NCBI GenBank assembly: GCA_012727835.1
Contig: JAAYGE010000101.1
Location: 1 to 5,499, forward strand
Source of the DNA: Bacillota bacterium
Lineage (GTDB): Bacteria > Bacillota_H > UBA994 > UBA5500
DNA: 5,499 nt
Reading direction: 5' to 3'
The notes below the pieces were generated by a model, which was given only the letters and a program-made list of their open reading frames with translations, made no database searches and was not told where the DNA came from. How positions within the stretch are numbered: the first letter of the stretch is position 1; every line of letters starts with the position of its first letter. The translations under genes were made by a program, and so were the position numbers. Shown here piece by piece: positions 1 to 5,002 of this stretch.

Positions 1-205
1 GCTGAACCGATTCGGAGGCGATCTGGGAGGGTTAATGGGCGGTGGCTATGCACCCGATGGCACGCCTTTGCCCATCTCGGTGATTCCGGTGTGGTTGGCG
101 GTGACTGCTGTAGGCTTTGCCACCTTGGTGGGACTAATATCGGGCTTTTACCCGGCCAACCGGGCTATGAAACTGTCGGCGTTGGATGCTATTAGGAATG
201 AATAG
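1..205 (+). CDS. ABC transporter permease, MacB/FtsX family, C-terminal end (partial)
   Basis: The frame that begins with a complete codon at base 2 is open from the window edge to TAG at 203-205 and gives 67 residues. They contain a hydrophobic segment (VIPVWLAVTAVGFATLVGLI) followed by SGFYPANRAMKLSALDAIRNE-type sequence. That combination, a last membrane helix, then G-x-YPA-x-A-x-x-L-x-x-x-D-A-I-R, is the typical carboxyl end of MacB/FtsX-type permeases, which work with a LolD-like ATPase in export, lipoprotein release or antimicrobial resistance. The short stretch before the helix (PDGTPLPISV) would lie on the extracytoplasmic side. The start and the other domains lie outside the window, so the substrate cannot be inferred. 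The gene points towards the hyd/sigma-54 block and is not part of it. No T-run terminator follows directly; the first strong hairpin begins 26 bases after the stop. Confidence 0.85.
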   Translation, partial: LNRFGGDLGGLMGGGYAPDGTPLPISVIPVWLAVTAVGFATLVGLISGFYPANRAMKLSALDAIRNE

Positions 206-231
206 AGTAGAATCTCACACGGGCTGTGGCA

Positions 232-270
232 TGTGTTTAGGGCGCAAGCTCCAACTGCGCCTTAAACACA
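232..270. repeat. 15-bp inverted repeat (hairpin) after the permease gene
   Basis: TGTGTTTAGGGCGCA at 232-246 pairs with TGCGCCTTAAACACA at 256-270 along all 15 positions, with one G-T wobble and a 9-base loop. It starts 26 bases after the permease stop codon, so it could stabilise or help end that transcript. It lacks the T-run expected of an intrinsic terminator: the next bases are ATCCGCGG. It is not a copy of the palindrome family found elsewhere in the window. Confidence 0.7.
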
Positions 271-272
271 AT

Positions 273-311
273 CCGCGGCCCTACTTGCCTGACGGCGATT
301 GCGGGCCGTGG
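273..311. repeat. Imperfect inverted repeat built from palindrome-family arm sequences
   Basis: CCGCGGCCC at 273-281 pairs with GGGCCGTGG at 303-311 (nine positions, one G-T), enclosing a 21-base loop. The left arm runs into CTAC and the right arm is preceded by TTGC. These resemble, respectively, the right end (cggcccctac) and left end (ttgcgggccg) of the dispersed hairpin repeat seen intact at 2388-2420. The stretch therefore looks like two decayed partial copies rather than one intact element. Confidence 0.5.
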
Positions 312-658
312 TCATACTAGAGCGCCTGTGCCCAACACTCTGCCGGAATGAGCTAGATGTGCTCTCGCAACATCTAGCGATGTTGCTGCCGCACGCATTA
401 TTGAAGTGTATTGCTTACGCATTACACTAAGTTCGCCAAGGGCGGCGACGGCACTCGCACTGTTTGGTCTAGTCAGGCCTGTTCAAGAGCGCTAGTAATA
501 AGTTACTAATTAAGTGGACCATTTAAGCAGCTCGGCCATTATCGCCGCTTTTCCTTGGCTCCCTCGCTCCTTTGATTAGTGGGCCCAATGCGCTGTGCAT
601 ATGACCACTGGCCCGCTTCTATATAATCCTCATCTTAAAGATAATTTTACACCGCAGC
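312..658. other. Gene-less, hairpin-rich stretch of unknown nature
   Basis: No convincing reading frame is present on either strand; the best, a 36-codon frame at 312-422 on the minus strand, has no ribosome-binding site. Several stems are visible: 352-360 with 370-378 (9 bp, perfect); the competing pair 367-374 with 379-386 (8 bp, 4-base loop); 405-414 with 419-428 (10 positions, one mismatch, loop TTAC); 493-498 with 503-508 (6 bp); and 578-585 with 610-617 (8 positions, one wobble). Their density is higher than I would expect of ordinary spacer DNA and fits a structured RNA on either strand, or the remains of a small non-autonomous mobile element. I do not recognise it as a named RNA family. 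Confidence 0.4.
601..627 (+). promoter_or_regulatory. Possible sigma-70-type promoter with perfect TATAAT
   Basis: TATAAT lies at 622-627. The best -35 match is ATGACC at 601-606 (four of six to TTGACA), 15 bp upstream, which is shorter than the ideal 17 bp. No protein gene follows on this strand. Transcription from here would start near 634, cross the inverted repeats at 659-751 and meet the hairpin plus T-run at 819-845, giving an RNA of roughly 210 bases. One perfect hexamer in an AT-rich patch can be chance. Confidence 0.3.
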
Positions 659-730
659 GCCCCTACGAACGAATGAGGTGCGGGAACATCGGTTTTTGAC
701 ACTCTCGGTTAAGAAGAATTTCGTAGGGGC
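659..730. repeat. 11-bp inverted repeat of the palindrome-family end sequence
   Basis: GCCCCTACGAA at 659-669 is the exact reverse complement of TTCGTAGGGGC at 720-730, with 50 bases between. The left arm matches the right-hand end of the forward-oriented hairpin repeats at 2388-2703. The right arm is the start of the intact inverted copy at 720-751. So a partial forward copy and a full reverse copy face each other here. Confidence 0.65.
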
Positions 731-751
731 CGATCGATGATCGGCCCGCAA
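720..751 (-). repeat. Palindromic hairpin repeat, copy A (reverse orientation)
   Basis: GGGCCGATC at 727-735 pairs perfectly with GATCGGCCC at 739-747 around the 3-base loop GAT. Flanks are TTCGTAG on the left and GCAA on the right. Read on the minus strand it is nearly identical to copies B and D (2388-2420 and 2576-2609): the 31-base core differs only in the loop region. It lies downstream of the sigma-54 gene with respect to that gene's transcription, whereas B-E lie upstream of it. Confidence 0.85.
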
Positions 752-818
752 AGCTAACATCGGCAACACATCAATACATCTGGCATGCTGCTACTGATCC
801 CATTTTTGTAGCATCCGT

Positions 819-845
819 AGGGCCGCGCCTTGGTCGGCCCTTTTT
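819..845 (+). terminator. Probable intrinsic terminator on the plus strand
   Basis: AGGGCCG at 819-825 pairs with CGGCCCT at 835-841 around a 9-base loop, and a run of five T (841-845) then CTATT follows, the usual layout of a Rho-independent terminator for rightward transcription. It would end the permease transcript or any RNA made from 206-818, just before the convergent sigma-54 gene, whose stop codon is at 852-854. For leftward transcription the stem lies about 10 bases after that stop but has no T-run behind it, so it would be a poor terminator there. The preceding CCGTAGGGCCG suggests it evolved from a palindrome-family copy. Confidence 0.6.
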
Positions 846-851
846 CTATTC

Positions 852-2261
852 TTATGGCCGCATATGCAACACCCGCAGGCGATACTGCAAGGTTTGACGG
901 GGTATACCCAACAGGGCGGCAGCTTGGCTGATGTTGTTCTCGCTCTGACGCAGGGCCTGATCGATAAGCTGTATTTCTATTTCGGCCAACATATCGCGCA
1001 GCGATTTTCCCGGCTGCAGGCTGACGGCAGCATCATCAAACCCGGAATGTTGGTAGGCGTTGTGGGTATGCACAATGTGGCCCGGCAGGTGGGACAGCTG
1101 GATTAGATCATCATCGCATATGTTGAGAGCCCCTTCTATGGCATGCTCCAGCTCGCGCACGTTGCCGGGCCAGTGGTAAGCTCGAAAGAGCAGCTCCACC
1201 TCATCGCTAAGGCCCAGGACCTGCTTGCTCAGCTGGCGGTTATACTTGTCAAGGAAGTGTTGCACCAACAAGGGAATATCATCGAGGCGCTGGCGCAGGG
1301 GTGGGATTTCTAGTTGCACCACGTTAATGCGAAAGTAGAGGTCCTCGCGCAGCTGGCCTTCCTGCACCGCCTGCCAGGGGTTGGTGTTCATGGCGGTGAT
1401 GATACGCACGTCAACAGGTCGCTCGCGACTATCGCCGAGGCGGCGCACGTGGCGTTCCTGTAATACGCGCAGAATTTTGGCTTGCAAACCGGGCGGCATG
1501 GCATTGATTTCATCCAGAAAAAGGGTACCGCCATCGGCCAGTTCAAAGAGGCCGGGCCGGTTTTCGGCACCGGTAAAACTACCCCGGGTGGTACCAAAGA
1601 GGATACTCTCCAGCAGAGTTTCGGGCAAAGCAGCACAGTTTTGGGCCACAAAAGGTTTATTAGTACGAGGACTGGCGTTATGTATGGACTGGACTAGCAG
1701 TTCTTTGCCCGTACCCGTTTCGCCCCATACCAGAACGGAGGAGCTGCTGGCTGCCGCCCGGCGGGCCATGCGTTTTAACTGCACAAAGGCTTTATCTTGG
1801 CCGATGAGGTCATCGAAGGTATAGCGGGCCGTAGGGTGCCCGCTTTTTTTGCTGGATTTATCAAAAATGCGCGCCTGGAGGTCCACCAGGCGCTCTGACA
1901 GCTGGCGCACTTCGGTAATATCCTTAGAAACTTCCACCACACCCTGCAGCTGGCCGTCGACCACAATGGGCCAGGTGCTGTTGACGGTGGTGATGCGTTT
2001 GCCCTGGTAATGGGTGTAGGACTGCTGATGATTGAGCAGGGGCTGCCGGGTGCTGGCCACCTGCAAGAGGGTGCTGCTTTGACCATCGAGGGATGGATAG
2101 ACATCGAGAACATGGCGCCCGATGACTTGGGACCGTTCCAACCCTTCCAGTTTGCCCATGGCATCGTTATAGTAACGGGTAACCCCGTTGGCATCGACCA
2201 CATGCACGCCCACGTCTAGTAGGCGAAGAAGCGCTTCTAAGGTATGCTCGGCAAATGGCAT
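852..2261 (-). CDS. Sigma-54-dependent transcriptional activator (PAS - AAA+ - Fis-type HTH), RocR-like
   Basis: A 469-residue enhancer-binding protein that hydrolyses ATP to remodel RNA polymerase-sigma-54 at -24/-12 promoters. An N-terminal PAS domain (about 8-118; DVGVHVVDANGVTRYYN start) is the likely sensor. The AAA+ domain (about 149-380) shows Walker A GETGTGKE (180-187), the sigma-54-contacting loop as GSFTGA (227-232), Walker B GGTLFLDE (244-251), the REDLYFRINV arginine region (305-314) and WPGNVREL (364-371). A Fis-type helix-turn-helix closes the protein (about 442-464, NISQAAALLGIPRQTLQYRL). ATG is chosen because AGGAGG at 2271-2276 (minus strand) sits 9 bases upstream. Length and order fit RocR-like regulators of Firmicutes. 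The loop has Ser for the usual Ala at its second position. The PAS domain has no cysteine, so no iron-sulfur or thiol sensing is suggested; its ligand is unknown. It lies downstream of hydF on the same strand across a repeat-filled gap, so a hyd role is possible but unproven. Confidence 0.95.
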   Translation of the reverse strand: MPFAEHTLEALLRLLDVGVHVVDANGVTRYYNDAMGKLEGLERSQVIGRHVLDVYPSLDGQSSTLLQVASTRQPLLNHQQSYTHYQGKRITTVNSTWPIVVDGQLQGVVEVSKDITEVRQLSERLVDLQARIFDKSSKKSGHPTARYTFDDLIGQDKAFVQLKRMARRAAASSSSVLVWGETGTGKELLVQSIHNASPRTNKPFVAQNCAALPETLLESILFGTTRGSFTGAENRPGLFELADGGTLFLDEINAMPPGLQAKILRVLQERHVRRLGDSRERPVDVRIITAMNTNPWQAVQEGQLREDLYFRINVVQLEIPPLRQRLDDIPLLVQHFLDKYNRQLSKQVLGLSDEVELLFRAYHWPGNVRELEHAIEGALNICDDDLIQLSHLPGHIVHTHNAYQHSGFDDAAVSLQPGKSLRDMLAEIEIQLIDQALRQSENNISQAAALLGIPRQTLQYRLRVLHMRP

Positions 2262-2387
2262 TGACTCTCCCCTCCTACCTGTGCCGAAAAATTGGCATGT
2301 GTTGTTTTATTTCTCTGTCATGGGGGAAAAGTCCTGCAAATGGCTCAAGTGCTACCAAGTAGGGGTTACAGGGTTGCGGGATGTGAT

Positions 2388-2420
2388 CTTGCGGGCCGAT
2401 CACCGATCGGCCCCTACGAA
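2388..2420 (+). repeat. Palindromic hairpin repeat, copy B
   Basis: GGGCCGATC at 2393-2401 pairs perfectly with GATCGGCCC at 2405-2413, loop ACC, flanked by CTTGC on the left and CTACGAA on the right. It is identical to copy D over the whole 33 bases, and the reverse complement of copy A apart from the loop. On the minus strand it lies between hydF and the sigma-54 gene, where it could form an RNA stem in a read-through transcript. Confidence 0.85.
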
Positions 2421-2482
2421 TACCTCCTGGATGCGGCTATTTATTTGGCAATTGGGTAGGCCTGCTAATTGCGAGGGTATGA

Positions 2483-2515
2483 CCTGCGGGCCGACCAACG
2501 GGCGGCCCCTACGCA
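2483..2515 (+). repeat. Palindromic hairpin repeat, copy C (variant stem)
   Basis: GGGCCG at 2488-2493 pairs with CGGCCC at 2503-2508. After an A-G mismatch, two more pairs (CC with GG) close a 3-base loop AAC. The outer bases (TGC and CTACG) match the other copies. The stem differs from B and D by changes on both arms, so pairing is mostly kept, as expected if the folded form matters or if copies arise from a structured intermediate. Confidence 0.8.
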
Positions 2516-2575
2516 TGTGGTGAAAATGCGAGTCATAAGACCATGCAGATGCATCGGCGCGTTGCGGATGTTACC

Positions 2576-2609
2576 CTTGCGGGCCGATCACCGATCGGCC
2601 CCTACGAAT
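2576..2609 (+). repeat. Palindromic hairpin repeat, copy D
   Basis: GGGCCGATC at 2581-2589 pairs perfectly with GATCGGCCC at 2593-2601, loop ACC; flanks are CTTGC and CTACGAA. It is the same as copy B and is the first hairpin of duplication copy 2. Confidence 0.85.
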
Positions 2610-2670
2610 ACCTCCAGGATGCGGCTATTTATTTGGCAATTGGGTAGGCCTGCTAATCACGAGGGTATGA

Positions 2671-2703
2671 CTTGCGGGCCGACCAACGGGCGGCCCCTAC
2701 GAA
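2671..2703 (+). repeat. Palindromic hairpin repeat, copy E (variant stem)
   Basis: GGGCCG at 2676-2681 pairs with CGGCCC at 2691-2696, with the same A-G mismatch and CC/GG inner pairs as copy C. It begins 17 bases beyond the hydF stop in the direction of hyd transcription, so it would be the first stem in the operon's 3' region. No T-run follows it on the minus strand, so it is not a standard terminator; read-through to the sigma-54 gene is possible. Confidence 0.8.
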
Positions 2704-2719
2704 TGCCCTAAAATGCAGG

Positions 2720-3925
2720 TTATAATGCCAGCCCAAAGGGCTCCAAAGCCCGAGGAAAAATACCCTGCAGGTAGGCGATAAGCACGCCGTAATTGACGAT
2801 GGGCACCTGGTGAGCAGCCACCTGTTCCAGACGGGCCAGCATTTGGCGACGGGTGATCATGCAGGCGCCGCAATGGATGACCAGTTGATAGTCGCTGAGA
2901 TTGTCAGGGAAATCGCCACCGGTGAACCAGGTATATTCCAACTCTCCCTCTACCCGCTGGTTAAGCCAACGGGGGATTTTTACGCGACCGATATCTTCAT
3001 GGGTGGTGCGATGGGTGCAGACTTCGGCAATGAGCACTTTATCGCCAGGCCTAAGGTTACCTACGGCCCGAGCCCCTTGCACCAGGGTGGCTAGGTCACC
3101 CTTTTGGCGGGCGAAGAGCACGGAGAAGCTGGTGAGCGGCACTGAAGGTGGCACCAATTCGGCGGCTTGGGCAAACACCCGGGAGTCGGTGATCACCAGC
3201 TTGGGCGGTTGTTTAAGGTTCGCCAAAGCCTGCTCCGCCTCCTGAATGCGAGCCATGACAGCGCTGGCCCCGTGGTCGAGGACGTCGCGCAACACCTGCA
3301 CCTGGCGCAGGATGAGGCGCCCTTTAGGTGCTGCCTGGTCCAAGGGAATGATGAGCATCACTCGGTCGTTAGGCTGCAATAAATCACCCACCAGAGGCCG
3401 CTCGAACCAATAGTCGGGGGGAGCCAACTCCACCAATTTAGCTTTTAGGGCCGGAATTCCCTGGCCGGTTATGGCACTGGCCTCCACCTGAGGCAACCGG
3501 TAGGGGTTGGCTTCCAGGGGGCCTGCCCCGGGCGGTAGCAGGTCGATCTTATTGTAAACCAGCAGGGCCGGCATCTGCTGCTCGGCCACCAGCTGGGCCA
3601 AACGATCTTCGTAGTCACTGAGGCCCCGGGTAGCATCCACCACGATAATAGCCATGTGGGCCTGGCGTAAGGCACGCCGGGTGCGCTTAATGCGCTCGGG
3701 GCCCAGATCGGTGGTGTCATCGATGCCGGGGGTATCGATAAACAATACCGGGCCGAAGGGATTCAATTCCATAGCTTTATTCACCGGATCGGTGGTGGTA
3801 CCGGCAATGGGCGAAACCAGGGCCACCTGTTGCCCGGTGATGGCATTTAAAAGGCTGGACTTGCCCGCGTTTTGCCGCCCTAAGAGGGCTATATGCCAAC
3901 GATTACTGCGGGGTGTTTTCTGCAT
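2720..3925 (-). CDS. hydF: [FeFe]-hydrogenase H-cluster maturation GTPase HydF
   Basis: HydF is the cytoplasmic scaffold on which the diiron subcluster is completed and from which it is passed to apo-hydrogenase. The N-terminal Era/TrmE-like GTPase domain shows G1 GRQNAGKS (16-23), G2 GTTTDP (42-47), G3 DTPG (64-67), G4 NKID (125-128) and G5 SA (150-151). A central dimerisation region follows. The C-terminal cluster-binding domain carries C303-x-H305 and, 45 residues on, H351-C352-x2-C355, i.e. the family's CxH...HCxxC ligands. At 401 residues it is full length. ATG at 3923-3925 is preceded on the minus strand by AAAGGAGG (3932-3939), 6 bases away and inside the end of hydE; the genes overlap by 23 bp, which implies translational coupling. 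All expected motifs are present, and the neighbouring hydE and hydG remove doubt from the family call. Confidence 0.97.
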   Translation of the reverse strand: MQKTPRSNRWHIALLGRQNAGKSSLLNAITGQQVALVSPIAGTTTDPVNKAMELNPFGPVLFIDTPGIDDTTDLGPERIKRTRRALRQAHMAIIVVDATRGLSDYEDRLAQLVAEQQMPALLVYNKIDLLPPGAGPLEANPYRLPQVEASAITGQGIPALKAKLVELAPPDYWFERPLVGDLLQPNDRVMLIIPLDQAAPKGRLILRQVQVLRDVLDHGASAVMARIQEAEQALANLKQPPKLVITDSRVFAQAAELVPPSVPLTSFSVLFARQKGDLATLVQGARAVGNLRPGDKVLIAEVCTHRTTHEDIGRVKIPRWLNQRVEGELEYTWFTGGDFPDNLSDYQLVIHCGACMITRRQMLARLEQVAAHQVPIVNYGVLIAYLQGIFPRALEPFGLAL

Positions 3926-4988
3926 GGTTAGCCTCCTTTCTCCCCAGGGCGGAGCCGGGCCCCTGCCCCACGTAACGGCCGGCGGCCTGAATTTGCTGCC
4001 GGAGATTATTTAGGCTGTGCCGCAGGGAATCACCGGGCTGGGCCTTGCCAGGGTAGAGTTGGTACTGTTGCCAATAGACCTCGGGGGTGGCGTTGGGCAT
4101 CACCACGTTGGCACCCGCCTGCCAGCCCCTTTGCCGTCCGTCCTTATCCAGGGTGGCCAGGGCGGTGGTAACGGGTATATTGCTGGTGGGTAGCAACAGC
4201 CGGGTGAGAGCCAACATTTTTAGGGTTAGATCAACGCTACCGGCTGCCGCCCTGCCCAAGGGAGTCTGGGGATGGGGTATAAAGGGCCCTATGCCAACCA
4301 TGGGCAGATTTAGGTTCTTAATGAGCAATAGGTCATTGGCTAAGTCGGCCAGAGTTTGGCCGGGCAGCCCTACCAGGCAGCCGCTGCCCACCTCGTAACC
4401 CAGCTGCTGTAAGTGCTGCAGGCATTCTAGCCGCTGAGACAGACTGTTGCCCGGGTGTAGCTGGGCAGAAAGTTTCGGGTTAGAGGTTTCAAAGCGCAGC
4501 AGGAAGCGGTCGGCACCGGCTTGGCGTAGGGCCGCATATTCGGCATAGCTGCGCTCGCCGATGCTGAGGGTGATGGCCAACTGGGGATGCTGTTCTTTTA
4601 TAGCCCTAATTAGCTCCTGCAAGCGGTCGATAGTCCACCAGGTGTCTTCGCCCGACTGTAATACCACCGTGCCCAGGCCCGCAGCCGCCACCTGCTCCAC
4701 GGCAGCTAGTATTTGCTCGGCGGTCAAACGGTAACGGCTGGCCTGCCGGTTGTCACGGCGCAGACCGCAATAATGGCAGTTATGCCGGCAATAGCTGGAG
4801 AATTCGATGAGGCCCCGCAACCAGATGGCATCGCCCACCTGCTCCTGGCGGACCCGATCGGCAGCGGCAAATAGGGTTTCCATATCCTCACCTTCGGCTG
4901 CCAGTAAGCAGACCAATTGGGCCTGGCTAGGCGGCTCGCCGCCCAGCAGGGCGGCCAGGGCCTGTTGGAAGTTAGCTTTGCTTGACAA
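3903..4988 (-). CDS. hydE: [FeFe]-hydrogenase H-cluster radical SAM maturase HydE
   Basis: HydE is a BioB-like radical SAM enzyme. It acts on the iron-carbonyl-cyanide-cysteine synthon from HydG, on the route to the dithiomethylamine-bridged diiron unit (established for other HydE proteins). The 4Fe-4S/SAM motif is C67-x3-C71-x2-C74 within FSSYCRHNCHYCGLR; SGED (112-115), RFET (165-168) and VGLPGQT (206-212) are typical of the family's barrel. No cysteine occurs after C204, so the optional second cluster site seen in some HydE proteins is absent; that site is known to be dispensable. Length, 361 residues, is normal. The start is TTG at 4986-4988, preferred because a G-rich Shine-Dalgarno lies just upstream and the next in-frame Met (residue 36) would remove conserved N-terminal sequence. 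It begins 14 bases after the hydG stop and its end overlaps hydF. Confidence 0.96.
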   Translation of the reverse strand: MSSKANFQQALAALLGGEPPSQAQLVCLLAAEGEDMETLFAAADRVRQEQVGDAIWLRGLIEFSSYCRHNCHYCGLRRDNRQASRYRLTAEQILAAVEQVAAAGLGTVVLQSGEDTWWTIDRLQELIRAIKEQHPQLAITLSIGERSYAEYAALRQAGADRFLLRFETSNPKLSAQLHPGNSLSQRLECLQHLQQLGYEVGSGCLVGLPGQTLADLANDLLLIKNLNLPMVGIGPFIPHPQTPLGRAAAGSVDLTLKMLALTRLLLPTSNIPVTTALATLDKDGRQRGWQAGANVVMPNATPEVYWQQYQLYPGKAQPGDSLRHSLNNLRQQIQAAGRYVGQGPGSALGRKEANHAENTPQ

Positions 4989-4991
4989 CTT

Positions 4992-5001
4992 CCCCTCCCC
5001 C
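4992..5001 (-). promoter_or_regulatory. Ribosome-binding site of hydE, supporting a TTG start
   Basis: On the minus strand the bases between the hydG stop and hydE read GGGGGAGGGG and end 3 bases before TTG; the GGAGG core is 5 bases from it. There is no ATG or GTG at a suitable distance. The site directly follows the hydG stop codon (5003-5005), so ribosomes finishing hydG could re-initiate here. Confidence 0.7.
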
Positions 5002-5002
5002 T

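Larger units (their letters stand above)
2373..2543. repeat. Tandem duplication, copy 1 (188-bp period)
   Basis: This block aligns with 2561-2730 at an offset of 188 bases. Its core, 2388-2517, matches 2576-2705 at 125 of 130 positions without gaps (differences at 2428, 2470, 2471, 2484 and 2514). It carries hairpins B and C, separated by a 60-odd-base linker containing GGCTATTTATTTGGCAATTG. Outside the core, 2373-2387 and 2518-2543 still align but are clearly more diverged. The remainder of the gene-less stretch, 2262-2372, holds the ribosome-binding site of the sigma-54 gene and no other clear signal. Confidence 0.85.
2561..2730. repeat. Tandem duplication, copy 2 (abuts and enters the end of hydF)
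   Basis: Second copy of the block at 2373-2543, holding hairpins D and E. The weaker right-hand similarity (AAAATGC then patchy matches, offset 187) continues across the hydF stop codon at 2720-2722 into its last codons. The original unit may thus have included a few bases of the hydF 3' end, which then decayed in copy 1. The strong core identity ends at 2705, 14 bases short of the hydF stop. Confidence 0.8.

Noticed and set aside
312..422. 36-codon minus-strand open frame from ATG at 420-422 to TGA at 312-314
   Set aside because: No Shine-Dalgarno sequence, no recognisable similarity, and its bases are taken up by hairpins.
864..1106. Plus-strand open frames opposite the sigma-54 and hyd genes (for example 864-1106, 1381-1824, 2901-3245, 4087-4398)
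   Set aside because: They are antisense shadows of well-supported minus-strand genes, without ribosome-binding sites or recognisable domains.
2290..2308. TTGGCATG followed by TTGTTT on the plus strand, resembling a sigma-54 promoter
   Set aside because: The -12 GC is missing and the spacing is off by two; it would also transcribe away from both neighbouring genes.
2343..2357. Possible -24/-12 sigma-54 promoter for the activator gene (minus strand, TGGTA...GC)
   Set aside because: Only the GG and GC pairs and their 10-base spacing fit; the rest of TGGCACG-N4-TTGC does not match, a level easily reached by chance.
2388..2703. CRISPR array
   Set aside because: The repeated units are palindromes of two stem types within a larger duplication, and their linkers are also repeated; a CRISPR array would have identical repeats and unique, equal-length spacers.
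2188..2711. Two overlapping plus-strand open frames (2188-2523 and 2469-2711) encoding near-identical repeated peptides
   Set aside because: They are translations of the duplicated hairpin repeats; the shared peptide reflects the DNA repeat. Neither has a ribosome-binding site, and the first overlaps the sigma-54 gene antisense.
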